From NCBI GenBank assembly GCA_910588745.1, contig CAJURK010000023.1:1-46402 (forward strand): 46,402 nt of DNA, written 5' to 3'. The translations under genes were made by a program, and so were the position numbers. Source of the stretch: an uncultured Dorea sp. GTDB taxonomy: Bacteria > Bacillota > Clostridia > Lachnospirales > Lachnospiraceae. Below, in pieces: positions 31,674-40,556 of the stretch. The notes beneath the pieces were generated by a model. That model was not told the DNA's origin. It made no database searches and was given only the letters and a program-made list of their open reading frames with translations. Every line of letters begins with the position of its first letter. Position 1 is the first letter of the stretch.

Positions 31674-31947
31674 AATACCGAATGGAAAATTTTTTTTCGT
31701 CTTCCTCTGTCGGAATTTCCTCGCTGTCCACCCATTCCACCCGGATAAACCGATCCGTATTCAGGCGCACCATCAGCTTGTCCACCAGCATCTCACGTCC
31801 CTGGACTTCCATCAGCACGCTTCCGTCCCACTCATTTTTCACCCAGCCGGTAAGGCCAAGAGACTCCGCCGCAAATCTTGCTGTATAGCGAAAGCCTACG
31901 CCCTGCACCCTTCCATGGAACCGGACTCTTCTTCGTATCTCTGCCAT
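31672..31947 (-). CDS. acyP: Acylphosphatase
   Basis: Small enzyme of 91 aa that hydrolyses acyl phosphates. The catalytic signature GRVQGVGFRYTA has the phosphate-binding Arg20, and Asn38 lies in GWVKNEWDGSV. Length fits the family (about 90-100). AGGA precedes the ATG. It is 52 bp downstream of the DUF2804 gene on the same strand and may share its transcript. The physiological substrate of bacterial acylphosphatases remains unclear in general. Confidence 0.93.
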   Translation of the reverse strand: MAEIRRRVRFHGRVQGVGFRYTARFAAESLGLTGWVKNEWDGSVLMEVQGREMLVDKLMVRLNTDRFIRVEWVDSEEIPTEEDEKKFSIRY

Positions 31948-31998
31948 AAACGTTCCTGCCTTTCATTGCGTATCCTTGATATAAAATTCCCCATCCCC

Positions 31999-33021
31999 TT
32001 AATATCTGTTATGCACATCCTCCGCAAAGCACATCATGTCCTTCACCTCGATTACCGTCCCGTCATCCAAGACGGCCTTTCCGCTCATCCGTCCAAATAC
32101 CTGGTGCTGATCCGTTTCGATGATGACCGCCGCTGTTTTAGCCGCCCTGTCTAGCACCGGCACAAAATCCATCTCGAACCTGCCGTCGCTGGAAGAAAAT
32201 GTCCATGGCTTCATATAATCCCCCTCCGGGATATGGAACGTCACGTCATCCAGCTTATGCGCTCTGCCGTCATAGAACAGCATATTCTCAGAGGCCGCCG
32301 ACGTTTCCCCAAAGCCGTATCCGATATTAAATCCAAAAGGCCTGCCGTCCACCACCGTATTGCCGGAGCCCCAATACCAGCGGTTATCATAAGTCCAGAC
32401 GCCCCTGCCCCAATCCAGCGTGCCAAAATCTGTTTTGTTATTAAAACGGTATACCTTGCCGTCAAATTCCATTTTTCCGCCCGCAGGCATACAATTTATT
32501 TTCTGATTATAGTAAAATGCCGTCTTCTTCTCTTTCCATGGCGTTGCAATCACCATGGTATCCATCTCCGGCTGATCCAGGGTAATATCGCACCGAAACG
32601 TTTTTCCCTGATAAAATTTATCAAATTTGCAGCGAATCCGCCTTTTTCCTTCCTCTACCGTATACTCCATATGAAGACGCTTGTCCCGATATACCGTATC
32701 TCCGCGTTCGGATGTAGGCGGAAGTTCAAACTTCCCCATCGGAAACGCATTCAATATAGTCTCTGTATGTTCCCATCCTTCTTTAAAATTCAGCAGGGAT
32801 ACCGACTGGAGTCCAATATACCCGTCGTCGGAAATAGTAAACGCACCTGCAAAATCCTCATTCAGCACCAAGTAATAATCCCACTCTTTAATGCGGAACT
32901 TCGGCGCCTTAATCTGCCTGCGGTCATACTTCTGAACCAGGCGTTTGGACCATCCGGGTTCTCTCAATGAACCGTCTTCCTTTAAAAGCGGCTGTCTCGT
33001 AACAACTTCATGGTTCCTCAT
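31999..33021 (-). CDS. DUF2804 family protein
   Basis: Protein of 340 aa resembling the DUF2804 family, which has a two-domain lipocalin-like beta-barrel character. Typical stretches are WDYYLVLNEDFAGAFTISDD, FGTLDWGRGVWTYDNRWYWG and NIGYGFGETSAASENM. No signal peptide or membrane segment is seen. Translation may begin at ATG 33021 or at the TTG two codons earlier (AAGGAGG lies 5 nt before TTG and 11 nt before ATG). It is followed by acylphosphatase and preceded by the HD hydrolase within 20 bp, so the three are probably co-transcribed. Biochemical function is unknown to me. Confidence 0.88.
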   Translation of the reverse strand: MRNHEVVTRQPLLKEDGSLREPGWSKRLVQKYDRRQIKAPKFRIKEWDYYLVLNEDFAGAFTISDDGYIGLQSVSLLNFKEGWEHTETILNAFPMGKFELPPTSERGDTVYRDKRLHMEYTVEEGKRRIRCKFDKFYQGKTFRCDITLDQPEMDTMVIATPWKEKKTAFYYNQKINCMPAGGKMEFDGKVYRFNNKTDFGTLDWGRGVWTYDNRWYWGSGNTVVDGRPFGFNIGYGFGETSAASENMLFYDGRAHKLDDVTFHIPEGDYMKPWTFSSSDGRFEMDFVPVLDRAAKTAAVIIETDQHQVFGRMSGKAVLDDGTVIEVKDMMCFAEDVHNRY

Positions 33022-33037
33022 ATCCAACCTTGCCTCC

Positions 33038-33625
33038 TTAATCCTCCTTCACGTCTCCAAGCCTAACATGCTCTTCTACAATCTCCTTCATTTTCTTCCA
33101 CACCTGCGGAGAGGTTTCCTCAATTTTTTCATTCCGTTTATAGATCTGGGATTTTTTCACACCATGCTCTCTCCAGCTTAAACCCCCGCTCTCGCGGTTC
33201 AGAAGCAGCGGCTGGAAATTGTCCAGAAGATGGGCGTATTTTGCATCCGCGCTTTCATACCTCTCAAATTCTTCCCACAGTTCTCTGAAATACATCCCCT
33301 GGTCTTTTGGCAGAAGCCCGAATATCCGATCCGCGGCGGCTTCCTCTCTGGCCCGTTTCGTCTCCGCTCCCTCCGCGTCATAAGCATACGTATCCCCTGC
33401 GTCAATCTCCACCAGATCATGGATCAGTACCATAAGAATTACGTTCAGAATATCCGTCTCTTCCGCCGCATATTCTTTCAGAAGAAACGCGGCAACTGCC
33501 AAATGCCAGGAATGTTCCGCGTCATTTTCTTTCCGATTGCCGTCCGCCAGCCAGGTCTGCCGGAAAACATTTTTCACCTTATCAATTTCCATCAAAAACT
33601 TTAGCTGCTTCTCCATCCTTTCCAT
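33038..33625 (-). CDS. HD-domain hydrolase (HDDC2/YfbR-like)
   Basis: Metal-dependent phosphohydrolase of 195 aa, probably a 5'-nucleotidase acting on deoxyribonucleoside monophosphates. HD motif residues appear in ENDAEHSWHLA, LIHDLVEIDAGDTYAYD and a later Asp in YAHLLDNFQPLL. ATG 33625 is preferred over the GTG three codons earlier, which overlaps the AAGGTG ribosome site. The C-terminus is charged and helical. It is first in the HD, DUF2804, acylphosphatase run. Confidence 0.88.
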   Translation of the reverse strand: MERMEKQLKFLMEIDKVKNVFRQTWLADGNRKENDAEHSWHLAVAAFLLKEYAAEETDILNVILMVLIHDLVEIDAGDTYAYDAEGAETKRAREEAAADRIFGLLPKDQGMYFRELWEEFERYESADAKYAHLLDNFQPLLLNRESGGLSWREHGVKKSQIYKRNEKIEETSPQVWKKMKEIVEEHVRLGDVKED

Positions 33626-33763
33626 ACCAAACACCTTCTTTCACAAAGTCTTAATCCGTACAGCCGCCCATACCGGCAGCTTTATGAGCATAACGCTATA
33701 GTAAAATTGTACTCTTTCCCATTCCTTCCCGCAAGTATTTTCCTGAATTTGATTACGGCGATA

Positions 33764-34288
33764 TTATATCCATCCGGCAAGAGCTACGCTTGCCGCCAGT
33801 CCCGCCGCTGTTGCGAGAAGCGCCCCAATCAATGTATGCCTGCTTTTTCTTACTTTTGCCGTCATAAAGTACACGCTCATGGTATAAAAAATCGTTTCCG
33901 TACAGGCCATACTGATTGACGCGATCAAGCCGATTTCCGAATCGGTCCCAAACTCTTTGTATAAGTCCAAAAGAAGTCCCGCCGCGGCGGAAGAAGAAAA
34001 CATCTTCACCACCGAAAGCGGAACCAACTCTCCCGGAAATCCTATGTAACCGGATACCTTCCCCACCATTTCCGACAGGATTTCTAAGAAACCGGAGGCC
34101 CGCAGGATTCCTACCGCTACCATCAGCGCTATCATCGTAGGCATAATTTTAATCACCGTATGGAATCCGCTGTTCGCCCCCTTAATAAACGTGTCGTACA
34201 CATCAATCTTCCTCAGAACCCCATAGCATACAATCCCGAAAATCACCATAGGAATCATCATATCCGACAAAAATAAAAACCACTGCAT
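33764..34288 (-). CDS. spmB: Spore maturation protein B
   Basis: Membrane protein of 174 aa in the nucleoside-recognition/Gate family, about the length of Bacillus SpmB (178). It shows DMMIPMVIFGIVCYGVLRKI, MPTMIALMVAVGILRASGF and a CTETIFYTMSVYFM core. SpmA and SpmB together contribute to spore core dehydration. No spmA is adjacent; the upstream neighbour is an unrelated DUF4173 gene. The ATG directly follows AGAGG with almost no spacer, so initiation may be weak. Presence of this gene supports a spore-forming host. Confidence 0.9.
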   Translation of the reverse strand: MQWFLFLSDMMIPMVIFGIVCYGVLRKIDVYDTFIKGANSGFHTVIKIMPTMIALMVAVGILRASGFLEILSEMVGKVSGYIGFPGELVPLSVVKMFSSSAAAGLLLDLYKEFGTDSEIGLIASISMACTETIFYTMSVYFMTAKVRKSRHTLIGALLATAAGLAASVALAGWI

Positions 34289-34380
34289 CCTCTATATTCC
34301 TTCTCTGCCTTTCATCCTCCTTACCATTATATGAAACTTCTCCGCCGCTATTCCCTGCATATTACCGCATGATCTTCCCT

Positions 34381-35970
34381 CTAGCGATTCCCGTTGTCCT
34401 TCTCTATCCACTTTGCCGCCGCATTCCGGGCCTTAAGCTTTGCAAAATTCAATTCCCGCGCCGACATACACTGATATCGTCCCGCAACTCTATAAAAATA
34501 GTTTCTAACTTCCTGTTCCATATTGCTATTCCATTCAAATTTGCGACCAGATTCTGCTTCCCCGCCGTTATCCATTTCATCACCCGCAGTCTTTTCCACG
34601 CCCATTTTAGCAATAACCGGAGCCGCGTCGTCGGATAAGCCGTACAGTATATACTGAACGTCATACAGACTGACTGTTTCCCATTGCCGAAGGTTATATT
34701 CTGCAATCAGTCTGTCCGGCTTAGCAAAAGAAAGCAGGATATACCCACATCCAACCACCACCGCTATATAACGGAACATCGGAAACCCTTTCCGGTAAAT
34801 ACTTACCGTTACGCCGCCCATAATTAACGCCAGGACAGCCAGGAACCACAGCGCCAGTATCCGCAATAAGGTAAGATGATACGTTTGCACATATAACACC
34901 ATACGATAAACCGCAGAAGCAATCATAATAAACGTACAGCCGCAAATTACTGTCAACGTCCCATGCAGAAACTTATTCTCCTGAAACAGCGCCATACATG
35001 CCAGCACCAGAATAAAATTCAAAACGCCCACAAAAAGCAATTCAAAAAAACCCTGTCTTGCATAAGATGAATAGGTCACTCCATGCGGAAGACTTCCCAG
35101 TTTCAGAAACAGATACCGCACCTGTACGCCCGCATACAGCGCATATACCGCCGCCAGGATTCCGGTAAATGTAATCCCTGTCAGGGCATTATAATTCCTC
35201 CGCGCCCTTTCCGCCTCCTCAAACTCTTTGCTGCACAAAGCTCCGAGCAGCGCATAGCTTGCGGTAAAGCCAATCAATATCATAACTCCAATCTCAAAAG
35301 CCGAACCAAACTCAATCTCAATAAACATGCCTTGAAAGATTTCCGCAAACACCAAATCCGAGCGCAGGAGCATCGGAAATACCAGCAGTAAAAGCCCTGC
35401 TGCAATCAACACTCCTATGCCTGCCGCCGCTGCTGTTTTTCTTCTTTTACCGGCAGCTTCTCCCTTCGCTTCTGCCAGAAATGCAAAGCCATGGGAGAAC
35501 GGGCAGAATACATGCGCTGCGGTTGAAAAGCAGATGCTTACAATATTTTTCGCAAACACGGGAAAGCTCCACTTTTCATCCTCGTAAAATTGATGAAGCA
35601 TTCCGGTAAGGAATAACAGCAATGTTCCAACCATATTAAAAAATACCAGAAACCCCGAACACGTCATTGCCGTACTGACTCCCAAAAGAACCATCCCTAC
35701 AGCATACGCCGCCGTCCCCTTTTTCACTCCGAAACCTATCCTTTTTAAAAGGAGATAAGCAATCCATATCGTGGCGCACACCAGAAGCGGCCAGGTGATT
35801 CCATTTGGATTCTTATACCCGCAGAATGCAAAGAGAACCCCATACAGCAAACACATACCGGCTACATATCCATAATTGCCGCGCAGGCTCTGCTGCCTGC
35901 TGCTTTCTTCTAATGATTCAAACAACATGTTTTCCGCGGAAACCATATCCTGCAAATTTGTCTTATTCAT
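34381..35970 (-). CDS. DUF4173/DUF4153-type multispanning membrane protein
   Basis: Integral membrane protein of 529 aa with about ten to twelve hydrophobic segments between residues 35 and 430 and a charged C-terminal domain. The segment HGVTYSSYARQGFFELLFVG is characteristic of DUF4173 proteins. GGAGG lies 8 nt before the ATG. It is the third gene in the unit DUF2975, XRE regulator, DUF4173, spaced 19 bp after the regulator. Such trios are common in Firmicutes, but their job is unknown. Confidence 0.85.
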   Translation of the reverse strand: MNKTNLQDMVSAENMLFESLEESSRQQSLRGNYGYVAGMCLLYGVLFAFCGYKNPNGITWPLLVCATIWIAYLLLKRIGFGVKKGTAAYAVGMVLLGVSTAMTCSGFLVFFNMVGTLLLFLTGMLHQFYEDEKWSFPVFAKNIVSICFSTAAHVFCPFSHGFAFLAEAKGEAAGKRRKTAAAAGIGVLIAAGLLLLVFPMLLRSDLVFAEIFQGMFIEIEFGSAFEIGVMILIGFTASYALLGALCSKEFEEAERARRNYNALTGITFTGILAAVYALYAGVQVRYLFLKLGSLPHGVTYSSYARQGFFELLFVGVLNFILVLACMALFQENKFLHGTLTVICGCTFIMIASAVYRMVLYVQTYHLTLLRILALWFLAVLALIMGGVTVSIYRKGFPMFRYIAVVVGCGYILLSFAKPDRLIAEYNLRQWETVSLYDVQYILYGLSDDAAPVIAKMGVEKTAGDEMDNGGEAESGRKFEWNSNMEQEVRNYFYRVAGRYQCMSARELNFAKLKARNAAAKWIEKDNGNR

Positions 35971-35989
35971 CCGTCATTCCTCCTCTCCA

Positions 35990-36199
35990 TCACTCATCCG
36001 GAACATATTCCAGAATATCCCCCGGCTGACAGTCCAGCGCCTTACAAAGTGCGTCCAGCGTTGTAAACCTCACTGCTTTCGCCTTATTATTTTTTAAAAT
36101 AGATAAATTCGCCATCGTGATATCAATCTCTTTTGCAAGCTCTGTAACCCCCGTCTTTTTCTTAGCCATCACCACGTCCAGATTCACTACAATCGCCAT
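35990..36199 (-). CDS. Small XRE-family regulator (YozG-like)
   Basis: Cro/CI-type DNA-binding protein of 69 aa. A single helix-turn-helix is visible in VTELAKEIDITMANLSILKN, followed by FTTLDALCKALDCQPGDIL, the standard ending. ATG 36199 follows GGGGGTGG. It lies between the DUF2975 and DUF4173 genes with 11 and 19 bp gaps. It is a good candidate for autoregulation through the TTTCAAT repeats upstream of the operon. Confidence 0.9.
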   Translation of the reverse strand: MAIVVNLDVVMAKKKTGVTELAKEIDITMANLSILKNNKAKAVRFTTLDALCKALDCQPGDILEYVPDE

Positions 36200-36210
36200 C
36201 ACGCCACCCC

Positions 36211-36663
36211 CTATATCGTCAGATCCGTTTCTTCCTTGTACCGGATCGCCTCGGCAAACACATTCGCCAGTACCTGGCTGAACAGCGCCGCAATAAAAAA
36301 TACAAGGACAATCACCGCCGTAGCAGGCGTCGGCACCAGAAAGAGCTTCATGATAAACGCCGCCGCGATTACAAGGCTTAGGTTCGCCATAACCTGCAGG
36401 CTCCTTACATTGTCCGGTACAAAACACGCCCCTTCGATTACTGTCTTCATCATCCTGCGGAGCTGCGCGACAATCATAAGTCCGCACACGCCGGCCACCG
36501 CAAAAACCAGCAGCATAGAAATGAAATTATCCGATAGCGCCTTTGAATAATACCTGCCCGCCAGCCTTAACGTAAACGGGAGGGTCGCCAGTATGCCAAT
36601 CCCACAATAAAACATCACATCCAGAATAATCTTTGTAAATTTATTCGTCTTTTCCTGTCCCAT
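36211..36663 (-). CDS. DUF2975 family membrane protein
   Basis: Membrane protein of 150 aa with four predicted helices (about 12-32, 45-65, 90-110 and 115-135). The central RSLQVMANLSLVIAAAF region and the C-terminal EAIRYKEETDLTI match DUF2975 proteins, which are regularly encoded directly before a small XRE regulator, as here. AAGGAG precedes the ATG. The pair probably forms a membrane-linked sensory or regulatory module, though this has not been shown. Confidence 0.88.
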   Translation of the reverse strand: MGQEKTNKFTKIILDVMFYCGIGILATLPFTLRLAGRYYSKALSDNFISMLLVFAVAGVCGLMIVAQLRRMMKTVIEGACFVPDNVRSLQVMANLSLVIAAAFIMKLFLVPTPATAVIVLVFFIAALFSQVLANVFAEAIRYKEETDLTI

Positions 36664-36760
36664 TCTTACACTCCTTTTCCTGTCAAACTCCTAATTGAAC
36701 ATCCACTACGCAGAGATTTTACATTCGTTCTTTTATTAACGTCTCTCAAATCTTTTCTAT

Positions 36761-36789
36761 ACCATACCACCCTTTCAATTGAATTTCAA
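36761..36789 (-). promoter_or_regulatory. Putative sigma-A promoter of the DUF2975/XRE operon
   Basis: TTGAAA (36789-36784) and TATGGT (36766-36761) on the minus strand are 17 bp apart. The -35 is made of one of the TTTCAAT repeats, so a protein bound there would compete with RNA polymerase. Confidence 0.45.
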
Positions 36790-36832
36790 TATGTTTTTAT
36801 TGTTTTTCAATAAAACATTATCATATTTCAAT
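36773..36832 (-). repeat. Four helically phased TTTCAAT repeats upstream of the DUF2975/XRE operon
   Basis: TTTCAAT begins at 36773, 36784, 36805 and 36826, giving intervals of 11, 21 and 21 bp, i.e. one, two and two helical turns. The first two copies also form the palindrome TTGAATTTCAA. The set overlaps the promoter -35. Confidence 0.6.
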
Positions 36833-37050
36833 ATATACAAAGTAAATAGCAAGCCGAGAATCCCATTTGTACTCCAAGAGTCCCGATTTGTAAATGAACT
36901 GGGTAAACAGCAAGGCTAGAGTGCCGAATAGCAGATGAATCATATCCCAACCTGTTTAAAGAATTTTGAATCCGGATAAAACAATTCTGCCCGGCGCTAA
37001 AACGCGCCAGGCAGTACAAAATACAGTTTGCATTCAAATAGAATATTCAT
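36833..37050. other. Gene-free stretch with one hairpin
   Basis: No credible gene was found. CTGCC-C-GGCGC (36987-36997) pairs with GCGCC-A-GGCAG (37004-37014) around TAAAAC, with one mismatch, and T-rich bases follow on the minus strand. Two imperfect copies of a GTAAA-AGCAAG block occur at about 36840 and 36903. The region appears to be degraded accessory DNA. Confidence 0.4.
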
Positions 37051-37158
37051 TTATGTATGTAAATAGTTTGCCTCGCTTCTGAATTCAGCCAGCCATTTCA
37101 TGCACACCCAATAATTCCTCTCTCTGACATCCTCTTCTTTTTCAGACTTCGCCGCCAT
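37051..37158 (-). CDS. Possible small ORF, 35 aa, or remnant
   Basis: Reads MAAKSEKEEDVRERNYW and onward for 35 residues, charged in the first half and with several aromatic residues later. A weak AGGA lies 8 nt before the ATG and the frame is also open upstream, so it may be part of a broken gene. I do not recognise it. The hairpin at 36987-37014 could serve as its terminator. Confidence 0.22.
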   Translation of the reverse strand: MAAKSEKEEDVRERNYWVCMKWLAEFRSEANYLHT

Positions 37159-37179
37159 AATGATTGTCCTGGTACTAGT

Positions 37180-37427
37180 TCTTTGTATTCCCTCTGCAGG
37201 CTGTTCACAAAGAACTGGAAAGCGAGGATATGAAAAATATGGCCAAAGACTTGGACTCTATGGCGGAGACCGCCGCGTCCCTCTCTTTTGCATTAAAAAG
37301 CGCTGCGGATACCGTGAAAAGGCAGGACACACTACCATTAATGAACTGGGACAAGAAACCTTTACCGAAGACATCCCCTCCTTATTGGATTTGGAATAAA
37401 TCGTCTACCCAGAACAAGTACTTATGA
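37180..37427 (+). pseudogene. Unrecognised plus-strand coding remnant, probably frameshifted
   Basis: One frame reads HKELESEDMKNMAKDLDSMA and continues as an amphipathic helix with AETAASLSFALKSAADTV, then turns into proline-rich, unlikely sequence. Near 37320 a second frame becomes coding-like (TTINELGQETFTEDIPSLLD) and stops at 37397-37399. A frameshift between the two would explain this. A plus-oriented terminator follows at 37437. No start codon with a convincing ribosome site is seen, and I cannot name the family. Confidence 0.35.
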
Positions 37428-37436
37428 TGAACTGCC

Positions 37437-37474
37437 AAGAGGGTTCGGCCCACACACGCCGCAACCCTCTTTTT
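37437..37474 (+). terminator. Plus-oriented rho-independent terminator
   Basis: AAGAGGGTT-CGGC (37437-37449) pairs with GCCG-(C)-AACCCTCTT (37458-37471) with one bulged base, and a T-run ends at 37474. On the minus strand no T-run follows, so it serves the plus-strand remnant rather than the ABC transporter gene. Confidence 0.8.
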
Positions 37475-37475
37475 A

Positions 37476-39227
37476 CTAACCAAAACTCTGGTTCCACAAA
37501 TGATAATAGATTCCCTTCTTCGCCAGCAGTTCCTCATGATTTCCCTCCTCGGCGATTCCGTCTCCCTCCAGTACCAAGATCCGGTCATAATCCTTAATGG
37601 TCGTCAGCCTGTGGGCAATCGTCAGCGTTGTCCGCCCTTTTGCCAGCTTCTCCAAACTCTGCCCTACCAGAGTCTCGCTCTCGTTATCCAGCGCGCTGGT
37701 CGCCTCGTCCAAAATCAAGATCGGAGGATTCTTTAAAAATACCCTGGCAATGGAAATCCGCTGTTTCTGTCCGCCGGACAGTTTCACGCCCCGCTCGCCT
37801 ACATACGTATCATATCCGTCCTTCAGTTCCCGGATAAATTCATCCGCCCCCGCCAGCGCCGCTGCCCGGCGGATTTCTTCCAGCCCGGCGCCGGGCCTGC
37901 CGTAGGCAATGTTCTCCGCCACGCTTCCGCTGAATAAGTATACGTCCTGCTGGACAATTCCGATGGCGTCCCGAAGGCTCTTTAGCGTCACTTCCCGGAT
38001 ATTCTGCCCGTCAATTCTGATCTCGCCGGAAGTCACGTCATAAAATCTGGGAATCAGATTGCAGAGGGTAGTCTTTCCCCCGCCGGAAGGGCCTACTAAC
38101 GCCACACGCTCTCCAGCTTCAATCCGGAGATTCAAATCGTTCAGCACCGCATTATGGTCGTCCGGATACTCAAAACATACCCGCTCCAGCTCAATACAGC
38201 CGGACTCCGCCTGCAGCGGCGCCGCTCCCGGCTCGTCTTCAATCTCTACCTCCGCATCCATAATTTCAAAGAAACGTTCAATCCCTGTCATTCCCCGCTG
38301 AAACTGCTCTGCAAATTCCACAATCCGACGGATGGTCGCAATCAGGGTAGACACATACAACACATAAGCAACCAAATCTCCCGGCGTAATCCGGCCGTAA
38401 ATCACAAATAGGCCGCCGCCTAGAATCACCACAAGATACATCAGTCCGTCAAACAGTCTGGTAGAACACTGAAACAACGCCATATACTTATAGGTATGCT
38501 TCTTGATTGTCTTAAAGGCATCGTTGCCCTTGGCAAATTTTTGTTTCTCCTGCTCTTCCACTCCAAACGCCTTCACCACGCGCTCTCCCAGAAGACTGTC
38601 TTCAATCTGGGCGTTCAGTTCCCCGATCTGAACCCGCTGCCTGCGGAACACTCCCTGGAGCCTCCTGTTCAGAAAAATTGAGGACGCCGCCATTAGCGGT
38701 ACGCATAAGAATATAATCAAAGTAAGAGGAACGCTGTAGGTACACAGGATCGAGAAACTGACCGCAAATTTCAGCCCCGCAATAAAAAATTCCTCCGGGC
38801 AGTGGTGGGAAAATTCCGTCACGTCAAACAAGTCGTTGGTAATCCGGCCCATAATCTGCCCGATCTTTGTGTTGGAATAATAGGTATATCCAAGCCTCTG
38901 CAGATGGTCAAAGGCATCCTGCCGCATATCCGTCTCTATGTATACCCCCATCACATGTCCCATATCCGCCATAAAATACTGCGCAGCCGCATCAATCAGG
39001 CGCAGCACAAGATACAGCGCCGCCAATTTCAGCACCAGCGACACCGTAAGAGCCGCGAGGTCATTCATAGCAAGATCCGTTATGGTTCTCAATATCAGCG
39101 GCAGCACCAGATCGCAGAGGCAGGTCAGCGCCGCGCAGAACAAATCCAGCATGACCGTTTTGATATATTTTCTCTGATAAGGCCAGAACCGGCGTATCAA
39201 ACGCTTCTTTTGTCTTTTTGTTTCCAT
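37476..39227 (-). CDS. ABC exporter, fused membrane and ATPase domains (MsbA/LmrA type)
   Basis: Half-size ABC transporter of 583 aa. The first 320 residues hold six transmembrane helices (type I exporter), and the NBD has Walker A GPSGGGKTT, the Q-loop region DAIGIVQQDVYLFS, signature LSGGQKQR and Walker B ILILDEATSALD. The catalytic Glu is intact, so a homodimer could be active. GGGGG lies about 10 nt before the ATG. No second exporter gene is adjacent. Substrate could be a lipid, drug or peptide. Confidence 0.92.
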   Translation of the reverse strand: METKRQKKRLIRRFWPYQRKYIKTVMLDLFCAALTCLCDLVLPLILRTITDLAMNDLAALTVSLVLKLAALYLVLRLIDAAAQYFMADMGHVMGVYIETDMRQDAFDHLQRLGYTYYSNTKIGQIMGRITNDLFDVTEFSHHCPEEFFIAGLKFAVSFSILCTYSVPLTLIIFLCVPLMAASSIFLNRRLQGVFRRQRVQIGELNAQIEDSLLGERVVKAFGVEEQEKQKFAKGNDAFKTIKKHTYKYMALFQCSTRLFDGLMYLVVILGGGLFVIYGRITPGDLVAYVLYVSTLIATIRRIVEFAEQFQRGMTGIERFFEIMDAEVEIEDEPGAAPLQAESGCIELERVCFEYPDDHNAVLNDLNLRIEAGERVALVGPSGGGKTTLCNLIPRFYDVTSGEIRIDGQNIREVTLKSLRDAIGIVQQDVYLFSGSVAENIAYGRPGAGLEEIRRAAALAGADEFIRELKDGYDTYVGERGVKLSGGQKQRISIARVFLKNPPILILDEATSALDNESETLVGQSLEKLAKGRTTLTIAHRLTTIKDYDRILVLEGDGIAEEGNHEELLAKKGIYYHLWNQSFG

Positions 39228-39256
39228 ATTTTAAACAACCCCCATTTATGTAAGTG

Positions 39257-40387
39257 TTACGCCAACAGCCGGAATACCTGCTCTGCCGCCAGCGCCATAT
39301 TCTTTCTGGCTGTCTCCGGCTTCATCGCCTCTTCCAGCGTAGTTACCCCCCGCACAATCGGAAAAAATGCGTCGATTCCTTTTTTATTGCACATAACGGC
39401 GTCTTCTGTAGCCCCTCCTGCAAAAGCGATTACCTTACAGCCATATTTCTTTGCCAGCGCCGCGACGCCTACCGGAACCTTGCCCATAGCAGTCTGGAAA
39501 TCCAGCCTTCCCTCTCCGGTAACCACAATATCAGAATCCCGGATGTCCTCCTCCAGCCGAATTGCCTGCAGTACCATATCAATCCCGGACTTTAGTTCTG
39601 CCCCCGGCACGTAACTAAGAAATGCAAATCCCAGTCCCCCGGAAGCTCCCGCTCCCGCCTCTTCGCTGCGGTCTTCTCCCAGCCACTCTTTCGTTTTCCT
39701 GGCATAATGCCGCATTTTCTCATCCAGGACTTGCTTCTCTGCTTCTTTCACGCCTTTCTGGGATCCGTACACAAAGACCGCCCCGTTTTCTCCGCACAAC
39801 GGATTTGTAACGTCGCAGGCAATCTGAAAATGACAGTCCTTGAGTTCCGGCATAACTCCTTCGTCCCGGATTTCCGCTATTTTATCAAGTCCCGCGGCTC
39901 CATAACCGATCTCGTTTCCCGATGCATCCAGGAACTCATAACCCAGCGCTGCCAGCATCCCCACGCCGCCGTCGGTGGTAGCGCTTCCGCCAATCCCGAT
40001 TAAAAACTCCCGGTATCCCCTGCGCAGAGCGTCCGTAATCATCTCTCCAACGCCGTAAGTCGTCGCTTTCCATGGATCCAGTTCCTCCGGTTTCACCAGA
40101 ATAATCCCTGCTGCCTCCGCCATTTCCATCACCGCTGTCCGGCCGTCCGGCATCACGCCGTATCTTGCCCGGATACGGCCTCCTAAAGGGCCGGTGACCT
40201 CAGTATATACATAGTCTCCGCCCAGCCCCTCCACCATAGCTTCCGTAGTACCCTCGCCTCCGTCGGCTAAAGGCTTTACCGCAACCTGCGCGCCGCAGGC
40301 TTTCAGTATGCCCTCCCTGGCGGCGTTCCCTGCTTCCATAGACGACATGCTTCCTTTAAAAGAATCAATTGCAACTGTAACTTTCAC
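39257..40387 (-). CDS. Glycerate kinase (GarK/GlxK family)
   Basis: Phosphorylates D-glycerate, giving 2- or 3-phosphoglycerate depending on subclass, 376 aa. Recognisable stretches are AIDSFKGSMSSMEAGNAARE, KPLADGGEGTTEAM, LIGIGGSATTDGGVGMLAALG, SGGLGFAF and VTGEGRLDFQTAMGK. Translation begins at GTG 8 nt after GGAGG. It sits 30 bp before the ABC exporter gene. It might help use glycerate arising from glyceraldehyde oxidation, but no other gene of such a path is adjacent. Confidence 0.94.
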   Translation of the reverse strand: MKVTVAIDSFKGSMSSMEAGNAAREGILKACGAQVAVKPLADGGEGTTEAMVEGLGGDYVYTEVTGPLGGRIRARYGVMPDGRTAVMEMAEAAGIILVKPEELDPWKATTYGVGEMITDALRRGYREFLIGIGGSATTDGGVGMLAALGYEFLDASGNEIGYGAAGLDKIAEIRDEGVMPELKDCHFQIACDVTNPLCGENGAVFVYGSQKGVKEAEKQVLDEKMRHYARKTKEWLGEDRSEEAGAGASGGLGFAFLSYVPGAELKSGIDMVLQAIRLEEDIRDSDIVVTGEGRLDFQTAMGKVPVGVAALAKKYGCKVIAFAGGATEDAVMCNKKGIDAFFPIVRGVTTLEEAMKPETARKNMALAAEQVFRLLA

Positions 40388-40556
40388 TCTTATTTCCTCC
40401 CCGAATCCGGATACTTCGTAATGAAACAGGATGCTTTGCCCACATTCCGCAGCTCAGCATCCTATTATCTTGTTTCTACCTCTTCAATTTATCCACAATT
40501 CCTTCGGCCTGTCAATACCTTCCGCCATATTATTTTACAATATACCTCAAAATCAG

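Noticed and set aside
36840..36930. Two similar GTAAA-AGCAAG blocks about 63 bp apart as CRISPR or mobile-element ends.
   Set aside because: Only two imperfect copies, no regular spacer and no associated cas or transposase gene.
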